DNA of 64,000 bases from Pilatotrama ljubarskyi (Eukaryota; Basidiomycota; Agaricomycetes; Polyporales; Polyporaceae). Below the pieces are notes generated by a model. That model was not told the origin of the DNA and ran no database searches. It was given only the letters and a program-made list of their open reading frames with translations. The stretch is taken from positions 598,850-662,849 of the forward strand of contig MU277677.1 of NCBI GenBank assembly GCA_022385805.1, written 5' to 3'. The position numbers were made by a program, and so were the translations under genes. Positions 1 through 12,172 of the stretch are shown here, piece by piece (the first letter of the stretch is position 1; every line of letters begins with the position of its first letter).

Positions 1-102
1 TCAATAGCAACTCAGTGTAAGACGCGAACAGTGAAGAGGAAGGCAAAATGCTCAATAAGAAACTCGACGCGGCGAAGTAGTAAACGCAAGGGGGACGCGA
101 AC

Positions 103-110
103 GCGGACGC
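103..110. repeat. hAT target site duplication, left copy
   Basis: The 8-bp sequence gcggacgc lies directly before the left end of the transposon. The identical 8 bases follow the right end at 4141-4148. An 8-bp duplication is the hallmark of hAT insertion. Both copies are perfect, so the insertion is probably young. Confidence 0.95.
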
Positions 111-132
111 TAGTGATGTGCCGGGCCCGGCC
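111..132 (+). repeat. hAT terminal inverted repeat, left
   Basis: These 22 nt match the reverse complement of 4119-4140 without mismatch. Identity ends right after the GGCC core. Confidence 0.93.
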
Positions 133-314
133 CGGCCTGAAAGACCCGGCTCGGGCCCGGCTTGCGAAGGCCAGGCTCCAGCGAAAGTGAAGCCGGGCCC
201 CCCGAGCCGGCTCAGGCCCGGCTCAGGCCCAGCTCGGCTTAGGCCGGGGCTCACCTCTATGTAGGACATCGTCTGAGTCAAGCAGAGGTGTCAGCGTAGA
301 AGAACCGGATTACA

Positions 315-3300
315 TTACATTATGTTGTCCTCGTCCTCGTCAGAAAGGCCCATGTCAATGTCAAGGTCGTCATCAACAAGATCATCCCAGCCGGGCTCCT
401 CTTCAGCGGACTCTGACGCACTCTCCACCCCAGCAGCAGTACCTCCGGCTTCGATTGTGTCCAGCTCTGTCTCCGAGTTGCCGTCGAGCTCCAGCAGCTC
501 TGTCTCAACCAGCGGCTCCTCTCGAAAGATTAGATCTCTGTGTATCATGCATTTGAGGGCTTGCAGAGCCTCGACAATGTCACCTTTCAACCGGTTGCGG
601 CGCCTCGAGATTGTGATGCCAGCGGAGGAGAAGGCGCGTTCGCTTGATACCGATGACCCCATGACCGAGAGATAATCACGTGCTAGTGATGCCCAGACCG
701 GATAGCGAGTGGTGTTCACCTTCGTGGAGATAGGTGAACATCCAGATAGAGATGATGCTTAGGAAGACTTACACCCCACCACTGGACGATTGTCTGGCCC
801 TCAGCGAGCGCATCACGAGATGTAAGGTAGCCTGTGAAGTCTGCAAGCCATGGTTCCGTCGTCGATCCCGCACTCGCCGATTGATCTTCACTGTCCGTCT
901 CGTCATCCGACAGCTCCCGAACAAGCCTCCGCACCTTCACCGAAGCGGAGGTGGGAGCCTTGCTGCTCGGCTCAGCGCGTGCATCACGAGACACGGATGC
1001 CATCTTGAGATAGCGCAGTTCGTACTGTTCCGTGTTTCACATCAATGTCGCGAAAGGCATCACGACATGGGGAGAAACCTACAATCTCCTGTATGCGGTC
1101 GAGTGCCTTCTTGCTGAGGTCCTTACCCCAGTACCGCTCGAGATGACGTGTCTTCTGTGTTGGGTCAAGCACTGAACATCAGAGATTAGCACAAAGTCTT
1201 CACCGGCACGAAGTAGAGAGGAATGTACCCATCGCAAGAGTGTAGACATCAGAATTTGCGGTCTTGTCATAGTACTCCGAGATCTTTGCGAGACCTTGAT
1301 GCAGGGCGTGGCCGAAGTCTGCATATTTTGCCCGGGTAGCACGGGTTGACCAAGCTTTGTGGAGCGCCTCGAGAGCGGGGAGACCAAGATGCAGGGTTGG
1401 CCCTTGATCTGATGAGAATGCCTGTTGTGCACGATCGGCATGCTGCGGATGATCAGTTTTGCATTCTGGACTGTATGCCGTGCAACGTACCACAAGGAGG
1501 TCCAGGGCAATCTTGACACGCTCCCACTCATCAGGCGAAAGCTGTAGATCAAGTAGCCTTTGGCGACGCTCACGATCCTTCTCATGGCTACCAATCTCAT
1601 ACACAAACTGGTCGACATGCTAGAGGATTTTAGTGTCCATTCATGATGAACAGCAGGAGGGAGACATACCTGCTTAAGACATTCTGCTCGCTCGAGCATG
1701 ACGTACGTCGAGGACCATCGTGTAGGACTGTCAAGCAGTAGTTGATGTGGGTTCTTCACACCCGACTTTGACTGGATGCGCTTGAAGAGCTCTTTGCGCT
1801 TCGCGGATGAACGCTCCTGAGATAACCGTGAGCACGATGATGGAACAGATCCGGGGCAATCACATACCTTGACAGTTATTGACCGAATCAAGCCGATTTC
1901 ATCGCGGCGTACGCCGGAATTGACTGCGAGCTCTCGCTGTGGCTCCTCTGGGTTGTAATGGTGGGATTTGCTATAATCGCCAAGCAGCGCTTGCGTCGCC
2001 AAATTGATGATATGGGCGAGGCATCTGAAATGCGCGCACGTCAGAGTCGGTAACACACATAGCATGCTGGGGCCGCAGACTGATCGTACCGTACATAACG
2101 CTCTTCTGCATCAAATGGCTCGCCGGTCACGTCCTCAAGGCGCTTTGCAAATTCTATGAGCATTGTTTTGTTGTTCTTGGCATTGTCGCACGTAATGTAT
2201 CCAATCTAGAGATGGTTGTCATCAGTTATGAGGTCTGAAAGAGCTCCAAAACATGAGACAGCACCTTGTTTTCGATAGCAAGTCTCTCCACCACCTTGAA
2301 GAGTGCATGTCCGAGGCGGACGCCGTTGTGCGCATTGTTGAGACGGACGAAGCCGAATAGTGCACTCTGGCAGTCCCAGAGGCCCGGGGAGCGCTCTTCA
2401 ACCCAGTGGCCAGTGACGGCGAAGTAACCGTCTGTGTTCGACGCTTGCCATGCGTCGCAGGTGAGATTGACGAGACCCTTCACGAGGGCACTCTAAGGTC
2501 GGTCAGTCAGTGTCCACCCTGCTAGAGCGGACAGCGACTTACATTCAACCTCTCGCGAAGCTTGGTCAGGTTGTCCTTGAACATCTTGATGATAGCGCTG
2601 CGCGTCTGCTTGCGGTTTGGCAGTTTGACGCCTTCGGTAGCACGCGCGGCAATGTCGATCATCTCCTGGAATTTGGGATGCTCGAGAGCTTGCACCGGCT
2701 GTCATATTGAGTCATGTAAGAGTCCAATAGAATGAGAAACTGCAGCAAGGCGTACCTGGTCCGTAGCAATAAGCCATTCTATGGCTGCCTGACGAAAGAG
2801 CTCGTCTGAGTACTTCACGACAGGCGGGCGCGGCGCCTTCGGCTTGACATGGAAGTCGAGTGTCGACTGCTCATTCTTCCTCCTCTCCTCGCGGCGTGCC
2901 CTGGTGTCCTTAGGGAGCATAGAGTCGAAGTTGTTGCTTGTCGCCCACGTATAGTACGCATTCTAGCTCAAATGAGAATCCTGTCACACAGGCAGTCAGC
3001 GCAAAGGTTACATACCAGATGGGTTGCCTGCAGATGTCGCCGCAGTGTTGAGATTTCGGCGACAAGTCGTGAATTTGATCGCTTTTTGCTTGAAAAGAGG
3101 TCAGATCAGTGAGATGTGAGTACGATGATGCAAGTTTGCATGACATACCTGCAGAGCTTGCAGTCGCGCACCTTCCTCTTTTCGTGAATGTACGACGGGG
3201 TAAAGAAGTTGTCAACGTCTCGACTCTTGTCCTCGCGCCTGGATTTCGAGTCCTAATTGTCGATGTTGATGACCTCAACGTCCTTCAGCAGGCCTGCAGC

Positions 3301-3863
3301 ATCGCGAGCATCATCGTCAAGGTCTATAATGTCATTTTTGCCTGAACAAATGGTTCCATAAGTGAAACATGTCAGTGCGGATGGTTGGTAGTACTCACGC
3401 GACGTTCCGGGAAGCGGAGCCTCTACGGCTGGGCGGCTGCATGTGATGCCGGGGGATAGTTCGACATGCACTGCACCCGCTAAACGCTGTTTTTTCGCAG
3501 GTGGCAGCCCTGTTCGAAACGGTCAGACATGTGCTGTGGTTCGTAACGTAGAAGAGTCGAGGACGTACCTATCATGCCGGATGGTGCGCTAGATGAGTGC
3601 GCGCTGGCGCTGCTTTCTGCCTCGGAACCGCGCAAGGTAGTGATTGCATCGCGCTTGGTTGCTGAACTCTTCCCAGCAGGTGCACGAGATTCGTTATCGC
3701 CTGACTGGGATTGAGCACCAGGTGGATCGGCGGTCGGTACATCGGGGTCGTTGACAGCGTGCCTGTGGGCGGCGACCTCATGCTCGGCGGCATTTGCGGG
3801 GTCAGCGAGCTTCCTCGAGGGGCGCACCTTCCTCTTTGAGCTGCCGGCACCAGCGTTCATCAT
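315..3863 (-). CDS. hAT transposase with BED zinc finger, multi-exon
   Basis: This is the transposase of the hAT element, which cuts and re-inserts the transposon at the terminal repeats. The start chosen is the first Met of MMNAGAG, ahead of a basic, disordered N-terminus. A BED-type finger is split by an intron: DCKLC near 3165 and LRRHLQATH near 3020. Downstream come the RNase H-like hAT core blocks CDAWQASNTDGYF (about 2450), TCDNAKNN (about 2190) and RWSSTYVMLERA (about 1700), then WWG..RYPVWASLARD and the dimerisation motif SSERAFSSAG (about 650). The stop is at 315-317. At least seven short introns are needed to join the exons. Exon joins that I checked (for example CLKQ to HVDQF across 1621-1671) keep frame with GT-AG borders. 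The splice near 2050 implies an unusually short intron and is the least certain join. Confidence 0.9.
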
Positions 3864-4118
3864 CGAGATCTGGAAGCAGGCTCCGAAGCGACAGGGACTT
3901 CTGTTCCATTTGTGGGTCCTGAGTCCGGTGACACAGGCGTCTATTGGTACTATACAGTTGGTCGCACGCGACTTCCCTCCAGTTAAAAGCCGCGGCCTAC
4001 AAGGCCCGGCCTGGGCTTTCAAAAATGAAAGCCGGGCCTGCAGGCTTTGGAGGCCGGTGTGATGGGCCCGGCTCGGCCCGGCCTCAGTAGGCCCGGCTCG
4101 GGGGCTTCGATGGCCTGA

Positions 4119-4140
4119 GGCCGGGCCCGGCACATCACTA
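4119..4140 (-). repeat. hAT terminal inverted repeat, right
   Basis: This is the reverse complement of 111-132 over all 22 nt. The GC-rich subterminal motifs (cccggctcgg and variants) continue leftward to about 4000. Confidence 0.93.
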
Positions 4141-4148
4141 GCGGACGC
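4141..4148. repeat. hAT target site duplication, right copy
   Basis: gcggacgc, identical to 103-110. Confidence 0.95.
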
Positions 4149-5571
4149 AGTTAGGGCTCAGTGAGATCTCTGCTCTCGAGAGGGGGGACGGAATCTGGAT
4201 TGCTGCGCTGCGAAGCGTGAGTATTTTACATCGGTGCCAAAATGGCGTGCTACGCATGTGACACCGGACCGGACCTTCGCGCTGTCGAGCCGACTGCGAA
4301 CGCACGGACCTAGCGCCGGGGGCATCTTCAGGGCAGGCTGGTGCAAAGGACTTCGCTCCCCAAACGCCTGGTCATCCACCGGGTTCTGCGCAATGGCTGC
4401 ATGTCGAGTCCCTCGCGGGACTTTGCGATCCATTGCAGAGGCTGCGAAGCTGCGAAGGCCTGCGGGTCTGTGCGAAGAACTGCGAAGAACTGCGAAGATG
4501 CGTGAAGATGCAAAGCTGCAAAGGCCTGCGGATCTGTGCAAAGGCCTGCGGATCTGTGCGAAGAACTGCGAAGATGCGCGAAGAACTGCGAAGATGCGCG
4601 AAGGGAGCGCCTTCGGTGCTCCGCAGCCTCGTGTGCGGAGTGGGGTCGCATCAGCGTGTCATGCGAAAATGCCAGCAGGCAAGCAGTATGGGACCCAGCA
4701 ACAGAGCAGTTGGCCGGCCGGCCATCGAGGAGGGAGGAAGAGAGACAATGAGCTGACGTGGCAGAGTGCTTGCATTAGCGCTCATTTCCGTAGCTGCCCG
4801 AACGAGGCGTCCTTGCAGCTCCGACCCCACGGTATGGGCGCCTAAACCGGCCCATCCTAGTAGCCTCCTCCACGCTGGGCAGGACCCGAGAGCTACGGAA
4901 GTTGTGCTAGCAATTCGAGTCTGTGTTCGAACGTACGTGCTGCCCGTGACACGGCCGTAAGGACAGTGCTGATACTTCCGTTGTAGGGCGAGATGGCTAT
5001 GACGTCTGGGGTCCTGTACACGCTGCATCGCTTTATGTATGGTCATGTAGTGACTACTTGGCCCGGGACAACCTACCATAATCCATCCCATCAACCCTAC
5101 AGCACTGTACGCCTATGCAGGATCGACTTAGACCATTTTTCATCATCTTAGCACTCATCTGAGTCCGCACCAAGCTGGTCGATTCACTGTCCTGCCATAT
5201 ATGCAGGCCGGCATATACAGTATTGTGGTGCAAGAGCAAGCATGTTAGTCTTCTTCCATAAGCCGTCGCATCTCAGCACTGCACCGTAGCGGGACTTTTA
5301 GCGTGTGGCAAGTGTTAGGCAGCCCAGCCTGGGCGCAGGGTCGCACTGCGGTAGCGGGGCGGCAGCCGCGCGTATGACCGCAAGACAAGCTCGTTGTACG
5401 GACTAGAAATGCTACTCTGGTACTAGTACCAGAGTGCAGCCTGAGTTCGCTACCACCTTCAGGCTGTATTGGGCAAACCGTCGCCATCATCGTAAGCCAC
5501 TCTCCAGTTCTTTCATATCAGCACTAAGCAGACTGATGCAGACATCTAGTGGAAGCGGAAGTTCATCTACA
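4149..5571. other. Intergenic, no supported gene apart from a minisatellite
   Basis: Open frames here are mostly driven by the short repeat at 4441-4604 and overlap on both strands. None shows a recognisable domain. The last part, about 5430-5571, is presumably the 5' leader of the BTB gene. Confidence 0.6.
4441..4604. repeat. Degenerate minisatellite
   Basis: The tract is built from interleaved copies of the short words tgcgaagaac, tgcgaagatg and caaaggcctgcggatctgtg. The last word occurs twice back to back. The period varies between about 10 and 20 nt. It generates long overlapping open frames on both strands, which should not be taken as genes. Confidence 0.8.
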
Positions 5572-7020
5572 ATGTCGTACTACGCGGGCCAGCCACCAGA
5601 CCTCATCCCCACCTCCCGGCCAACTTACGACGCCCCAAACCCCTTCAATCAGCCCTCTGCGGACCTCCGATCGCGTGCACTTCCGCGTCCATTCCCAGAT
5701 CCTTGCCCAGGCATCCCCGTTCTTCTCTACTATGCTCGAGCTTCCCCAGCCTACCGCGAGCGGGGACGCTCAAACGGAGATAGCTGGTGCAGCTGGGCCA
5801 GTCGTCGATGTGCCTGAGGACGGAGAAATACTCGAGTTGCGTTTGCGGCTGGTGTACCTGATCTCGAAACCCGAGCTCGACGACCGGGAAAGCATGGTAC
5901 CCGCCCTCAAGGCGGCCTTGAGGCATCGAAGGAGTTGGAATACCTGGGCGACATGGCAGGGGTCTCTGCGGGTGACTACTTCCGCTTGACACGATTCCTG
6001 CGCGGCGATTCCTCCGTCGAAACCGAGTACGGGAACACCTCTGCCCCAGGGAGCCCTCGTGCGGAACCACACCCAGCCTCCCCCGTTCCTCAGATCGTGC
6101 ACGAGTTCACGACCGCCATTCCCGACGCTGACGTGACCTGCAAGCCGTCCTCAGAAGGGCTTGGAGGCTCGACGATCTCGTTTGCTGCTCATCAGAGCGT
6201 CCTCTCCATGTTCTCGCCGGTTCTGAAGACGCGCCTTGCAGAAGCGAGGGATCCAACGCGTAGGTTAGCTGGACACCCCTCTTCAGGCCAGCAGCCCGTA
6301 GTGTTGGAGATCGAGGGCAGTCCCGAACTTGTATCTCGCCTTCTAAGCGTTTGCTATGGCAGGACGGACGACCTCTCTTCAGCCAGCCTCGAAATACTGG
6401 CCAAACTCACGCTGGCCGTCAAGTGGTACGAGATGCGGATGGTCGCTGGATGTACTCAAGCGGCCTGGGACCAGCGCGCCGCTCTCTCGCCGGTGGAGGC
6501 CTATATCGTTGCAATCAGGCACGGGCTGCGCGAACACGCGAGGAAAGCGGCGGCGAAGGTGTTGGAACGTCCTCTCAAAGACTACGCCTACGTGTCCGCG
6601 ATGGAGGCGGCGCCCGCTCTTGCCTACCATCGTTTGATGCAGTACTTCGATAGCTGCAGCCGCGCTGTTCAGAAATGCTTTGCGCGAGCCGCGAAGGAGA
6701 TCCCGAAGCACGGCTGTAAGGAGAAACTCAACGGTGGAAAGGAAGGGCTGTACACAACCACCTCGGTTCCGACCGCTCTGCAGGAAGCGGGTCGTGGCGG
6801 AGATATCGGCCCTCGGGCGGATTTGACCCATCTCGTGCGGGAGATCTTGACGACAGCCGAGTACATGGGGGATTCTACTGCCAGCGCCGTCATGAGAAGG
6901 GTCCTGGTGCAGACGCTCGATCTACCGACCAAGGTCAAGGCTGCACTCCGTAACGTGCGTCCAGCAGGGCATCTGTTCGCAATTTCAGATAACTTACCTG
7001 CAGCGGACAGATCCAGATAG
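5572..7020 (+). CDS. Double BTB/POZ-domain protein, reading frame disrupted
   Basis: Agaricomycetes carry many BTB/POZ proteins, commonly CUL3 adaptors or proteins of unknown role. Start MSYYAGQPPDL is at 5572. The first BTB domain begins PFNQPSADL and continues SDRVHFRVHSQILAQASPFF, but these pieces lie in different frames, with the switch near 5662-5672. The frame changes back near 5915-5925, between KAAL and EASKELEYLGDMAG. A second BTB-like unit runs from about 6100 (DADVTCKPSS, AAHQSVLSMFSPVLKTRL) to about 6680, and the stop is at 7018-7020. Neither switch can be explained by a GT-AG intron of usual size, because both fall inside conserved BTB sequence. The second looks like the loss of one G. 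The gene may be a recent pseudogene, or the assembly may contain errors. Confidence 0.7.
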
Positions 7021-7340
7021 AGGTGGACTAGTTGTAGGATGCTTCAGATTTCTTGGACACAGTACGCACCGAATCATGTAAATTGGAAGAACCGTCGACG
7101 GAATAGGGTTCCACCTGGATCAAAGGCAGAGCAATGCACGCTGTATTCGTAGGAAACTGCTCTATGCACATGTACTATATGTTGCAGCATAGCATAAGAT
7201 GGAGAAAGGGACATACAAATGATACAGTCTGCCCGAGCAAGAAGACAGCGATATGGATAGCGAGACAAAGGCCCGGGCGTCAGGCAGGTTACCGCGAAGC
7301 GTCAGGACGCAGCACAGGGATATGGTGTCGGGAAGAGCGA
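7021..7340. other. Convergent intergenic spacer
   Basis: This is the 3' flank shared by the BTB gene and ABD1. No gene or repeat is seen. Confidence 0.6.
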
Positions 7341-9939
7341 CTATCGCTTCTCAAACGCGAAGCCGATGTAGATGTCTAGAACAAGTGATCGTGAGCAACT
7401 GTGACGAGGGGGAGGAGGGAGAGGACGCACTGGCAGCTTCCCACTGGTCCTCGTCCATCTGACTTTCGCCGTTGGCGTCCACGACGTGCATGCGCTGTAA
7501 TAGCTGACCAAACTCTTCGTGCTCGTGGTGCTCTTTGAACACGTCGTGAAACTCCTCCTTGTACACCGGATGCAGGCCGTGTTCCGCCGCCATTCTGATG
7601 CGGCGAACGTGCGTCAGTCGCACGTGCGCTATGCAGAGGAGACTGGACGTACTGGACAAAGTTATCCCAATGCACGACGTACTCGGGCACGTCGTCTACG
7701 GCGTCCTGCAGATAGAACCAATAGCGATGGCCGAAGAGCGGTCGCTTATCGCGTTCTTCGAAGCGGATCTTGTAGACGCTGTTGCCCCACGAGAGGTCTT
7801 CCGCGTCTGGGGGTAGCGCGTCCAATTGCTCCCTGCGGTGTCTCAGCATCAGAATCGGCTAATCGGACGAAAAGTCAGGAGCAGAGACGAACATGAGCAA
7901 TCTGGCATTCGGAATGGTGCCGACGAAGATACCCCCTGGCCTGAGCCATGTCGAGACGTTCTTCAGCATCGTCCGCGCCTTCACCTCGCTCTCGAACGCG
8001 TAGTGCATACAGAACTGCATCGAGACCACGTCGAACGGCGTCGCGAGGAGCGTGGGCGGCAGCACGTCCGATAACACATGGCTGTAGCAGTCGAGCGCGA
8101 AAAAGTCCGCGACGAAGCGCGCGCCCCGGGACGTGGCGTGGCGATGTCGAGCCTGATCGATGGAGACCGCGGCGATATCTGCGCAAGAGTGAGCGACACA
8201 AGACACAGCGTGGGAAGCAACGACACGGACCGAGTCCGACGTATTCTGCAACGTTGGCTTTCGCCCACTTCGTCAGGTCGCCGCCTTTCCCACATCCCAT
8301 GTCGAGCACGCGCCCGCGCATGCGCGAGCCGCGCCGCTGCGCGCTGGGCGAGGCCGCGAGCGCGGGGTGGGCGAACCGCGTGATGAGCACGCTCTTGACC
8401 CAGTTATTGAAGCTCTTGAGGCCGATAATGGGCGAGTCCTGGCGCTGTTGCACACCCACGTCTGGGCGCGCGTTGTCTATACATAGCGGGGAGAGTTATG
8501 TCAGAGAGCGTACGACAGGCAGATGACGTCAATGGGAGCGCAGCGGACGGGTACGCACAGTGCTCGACGACGACTGCGACATCACCAGAACGCCGCTTTT
8601 TCCGCGGACTCTCCTCGGAGGCCGCACCGTCCTCCTCGCGCTCGCGCTTGGCGGCGGGGGGCGGGCCGTCTCCGAGCAGGTTCTCGACGCGTTTCTGTTT
8701 GCGGAGGATCATCGTGCCCACCCCACCCGTGTAACTTCGGTACCGCTCCATTTCCGCAGGAGATAGTGGGACGAGGACGGACGTCGCTGGGGTGATCCTC
8801 CGCGGGGCGTAGGGTATCGCGCTGCGCTTGGAGGACGAGGGCGGAGGCGGCATGGGTTTCGGTGGGAGGCTGGAAGCAGGAGGGGGAAGAGACGAGGGCT
8901 CTTTGTGCTGTGGCACGCCGTTTCCTGAGCTGGTCCGCTGTCGCGGAGCAGGTTGTCTCTGCGTGGACGGAGATGTGGTCCTGGCCGGTGTTGGTGTGGC
9001 TGATGACAAGACAGACGCGTTCGGCGAGGCGGGGCGTGTTGGTCGTTGGGTTTGCGGCTGCATCTGCGTTTGCGACTGTTGCGGGTGGGGAGGCGGTACC
9101 ATGGGAGCAGATGGGAGAGAGGCGGTCGAGACGAGCGGAGAACGTTGTGGCGCTTGCGGGGGAGGAGGCATCGAAGCACTCGAGCTGGTAGACGGCCGAG
9201 AGCTCGAGCTTGTTCCGGAAGGCGGGACGGAGGGAGCAGTCGAAGGCCGTGAGCCCGCGCTTCCCGGCAACGCAAGCGCCGGGGACGCCGTGGGCGTGGC
9301 GGCGCTGCCGGGGAGGGCCAAACCAGCCAGTTCCCGTTGTGGGGCGCGTTCCGTCGGTCTGAAGGGGCCGCCCAGCGCGGCTGAGGACGAGGACGAGGAC
9401 GGGCGGGAGTTGATGCTCCCTGGATGGGTGAAATACGACGACGCCTCCCGGGCCTCTCGACCGCCGCTCGCTACCGATGGGGACTCGGGGACATTCGCTG
9501 AAGACCTGCGACGCATGGGCGTCGAGTGCGACAGTTGCTCTACTTCACGGCCGTCGTCCGGGTCTGAGATGAGGATGTGCGAGAGCGTGCCGGGGCCACG
9601 GGGTGTTGTGGGGGTGAAGAGAGGCGTGTCGAGGGCGGCAGGGGGGTCCGAGTTGAGCAGCACGGAGAGATCAGTCGCACGGCGGGTGAGGGGGCTGACG
9701 AGTGCTGGCCCGGGGCTGGGTTCTGAGGGGGAGGTGGTGGTAGATGAGGGAGAGGTGAGGACGGACATGGCGGAGCCTGGGGTGGCGGACGACACGGGTT
9801 GTGTGTGGTTGTGGGGCGGGGCGGGGGACTTTGCGGGGCGGATGTCGATGTGCATGTTGCGTGCGGGGGCGGGGAGGGCGAGGGAGGAGGAGATGGGAGA
9901 GTTGAGGACGGCATCGCGGACAGGATCGAAGGCCGGCAT
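7341..9939 (-). CDS. ABD1: mRNA cap guanine-N7 methyltransferase
   Basis: This nuclear enzyme methylates the guanine cap of pre-mRNA using S-adenosylmethionine. The first ~400 residues (9939 down to about 8740) are Pro/Ser-rich and low complexity. The catalytic domain starts around RRITPATSVLVPLSP and continues with SFNNWVKSVLI, the SAM-binding loop VLDMGCGKGGDL (about 8300), FDVVSMQFCMHYAF, GGIFVGTIPNA and LSWGNSVYKIRF. After the last intron the protein ends WEAANIYIGFAFEKR, a C-terminus typical of this family. A 51-nt intron inside the TIPNARLL region gives LLIHRREQLDALPP. The stop codon is at 7341-7343. The N-terminal extension is long for ABD1, and its exact start is less certain than the catalytic domain. 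Confidence 0.9.
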
Positions 9940-11040
9940 CGCAGAATAATATTATACAGACCGAGATGTCTGTTTTCTGCGCTGCTCGCTTCGGACTGGG
10001 CCGTTATTGGACGGCGAGGTGCGTATGACGGAGTGCGCCTCGCTCTCAGCGGCCGTGGCTCGAGTTTAGCTCACCGTGTCTGACAGCGTCGGTCGTTTTA
10101 GTCGTCCGTAGTGCGCACACAACTCGCGCAGATCGGACCCGTAGTCTTTTCTCCGGCCGTCCTCCGCGGCTCTCGGCGGCGGTCTCGGGAGCGTGCAGGC
10201 GACGGCGAGCGGGGCGGGGGCGGGAGTCGAGGAGGAGAGCGCGGGCGATGTGGGCGGGAATGTGGGCGATCGCGAGAAAGGGCCTTGCGATTGCGCAGAC
10301 GCGGCGACTCGCACTCGCACTCGCCTCGCTCAGTCACACCCTCCGCCCATCCGCGCGCACCCCGCACCCGCTCGCCGGCTGCCCCAGCACACCCCGCTCG
10401 CTGCTCCCCACGACGTCCCCGACGCCCTCGACGCCGCTGGCGGCCCTGGGCTTACGTTACGGCGACCGTCGCTTTCCGGGCGAATTTATGTCTGGCGCTT
10501 CAGGCACGCTCCCCTGCACCCCGGCTCTGATCACGGTCATCTCCGTCCCCCTCGACGCTTTTACCTCCATTGTCATCTCGAACGTCTTCATGAATCCGCA
10601 AAGGGCTCTCGTCCGCCAGATCTCGCCCGGCTGCTGTCTGCGGATCTCTCTGGCTCGAAACTCACTCCCTGACCTTGTCCCTTGCCGCGCCCTTCCATGC
10701 CTCGGCCACGATGGATAGTGCGCATGCGGCGATAGATGCCTCGTACTCTCGCAGATAGGCTCTCTCGGCACACTCTTGCCCGGCTCATTGTCATTCAACC
10801 TCTCCTGGAGTTTCCCTGAAAGCCCGAATAAGTATCCAGATACCGTATGTACATATGGCCCTGTGCATCCTCTACTGGCATAGCCGCGCCAGCACCCGGA
10901 CGTGCCTTGCATCCCTCGGAACGATAGCGGACGGCCGCGTTGCCTGGCGTCCTGTCGCTCGCTCGTTCGGACGCCTGCCAAAACGCGCAGATCCTCCCGA
11001 GGTGTCATCGCAGACAGTATGATGCAGATGGGCTGCCCCA
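9940..11040. other. GC-rich intergenic region, no supported gene
   Basis: This includes the ABD1 promoter and the 3' flank of the next gene. About 10100-10720 is very GC-rich and open in several frames on both strands, as expected from composition. None of these frames shows a recognisable domain or a convincing exon chain. A small lineage-specific gene cannot be excluded. Confidence 0.5.
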
Positions 11041-12172
11041 TCAGACAGCATGACCGATGGGTGTCCCTGGTCGTTCTACCTCCTCCCACTCGTCGATCGC
11101 CTGCGGCTCCTGCTCTATCGACTCAGCCTCTGTCCGCTCCCACGCCCGTCGGCGGGCCAGGCGCATGCGCAGCACAGCGAGGCCGCGCGCGAAGAGGAAC
11201 GCGAGGCATTCTGCGACGGCGATCCCGACGATGTACCCGGCCAGCTTCGCGTGCTCCCGTTGCGGATCCAGGAACGAGTATGCTGCGAACGGGAGAAGGT
11301 GCCGGGCGTCAGTGCATCGGCCTCGGAGGTAGTCCTCAATTCGAGGTCACACGAGCGGGAGGAGACGGAGTACGTACTGTAAAAGCCCTGCGTCGCGTGC
11401 GTGATGTACGCCACGCCGAGGTAGCAGGCCAGCAGCAAGACGCAGAGCGGGAGGTGCAGCCAGGGGCTCGGCCTACCGTTCGTGAGCGTGATCTCGAACA
11501 GAGCGTATAGGCTGTTCATGGCGTGCTGTGAGATGTTGATCCACGCTGGACAGGGGTGGCCTTAGTCAAGGCGGGAGAGCAGGAGACACCCGAGACGTAC
11601 TGTCAAAGCGGGTTGCGAACGTGCTCGGGCCTGATAGCAGCGCCCAGAATACGACCGTGACCACGAAAGCTGGGCAGATTGTGTGCGTCAGTGGGTGACC
11701 GCTGGGTCTGAGGATCGGCTAACTTACGGTAGGTCGTGATCGTAGAGTACAGCAGGAGGTGCAGGAACTGCAACGGACGCGGCCACCGCTGCAGCGGGTA
11801 GCCCTGGCCCCTCTTCAATGCGTAGCACAGGGTGTGCGCACCCGCTGCGAAGTAGTACGCGATTATCCCCGTGTAGGAGAGGTGCGTGAAGTACGAAAAG
11901 AACCTGCACGCCCGGGCCCTGATGAATACCGTTTCTCAGCACCTCGCCAGCGGACGGGTTACTCACGAATCGGCGTCATGCGTCTTCACGGCATCCCAGA
12001 TCAGGTGGAAGAGCAGGACGAAGAGCGCGTACGACCCGAGCGCGAGGCGGATGGCCGCGAGGACGAGCGGGGAGAATACCGGAGAAGTTACGAGGTCGTG
12101 GTTCGGGTCGAACGGCGCGCCGACGCCCATTCGCGAGTAGAACCCAGCTCGCGGCGCTGTCTTCGCCGTCAT
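11041..12172 (-). CDS. FAR-17a/AIG1-like multispanning membrane protein
   Basis: The start is MTAKTAPRAGF at 12172 and the stop TGA at 11041-11043. Hydrophobic segments follow in order: LVLAAIRLALGSYALFVLLF, FFSYFTHLSYTGIIAYYFAA, LQFLHLLLYSTI, FVVTVVFWALLSG, WLHLPLCVLLLACYLGVAYI and a last one around YIVGIAVAECLAFLF, giving about six spans. The C-terminal tail is charged and cytosolic in character (ERTEAESIEQEPQAIDEWEE). This layout and the HATQGFYTYSFLDP motif match the FAR-17a/AIG1-like family as I know it from basidiomycetes. Animal AIG1 and ADTRP hydrolyse fatty-acid esters of hydroxy fatty acids. Extending that activity to this protein is inference. Four short introns are needed. Confidence 0.75.

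Larger units (their letters stand above)
111..4140 (-). mobile_element. Complete hAT-superfamily DNA transposon
   Basis: This is a 4030-bp element bounded by 22-nt perfect terminal inverted repeats (111-132 and 4119-4140) that start TAGTGATG and run into GGCCCGGC-rich sequence. It is flanked by a perfect 8-bp target duplication. The subterminal 100-150 bp on both sides is packed with short GGCCCGGC-type motifs, which in hAT elements are the likely transposase binding region. The only gene inside is the transposase on the minus strand. No internal deletion or in-frame break was seen, so it looks autonomous. The interrupted host sequence is not recognisable as a gene. Confidence 0.95.

Noticed and set aside
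4158..4845. Long open frames over the minisatellite on both strands
   Set aside because: They arise from the repeat period and show no protein-like conservation.
8828..9949. 373-codon open frame on the plus strand antisense to ABD1
   Set aside because: It is the Gly/Glu-rich shadow of the low-complexity N-terminus of ABD1, without domain or exon support.
10066..10720. Overlapping open frames on both strands
   Set aside because: High GC makes stops rare. No domain, no consistent exon chain.
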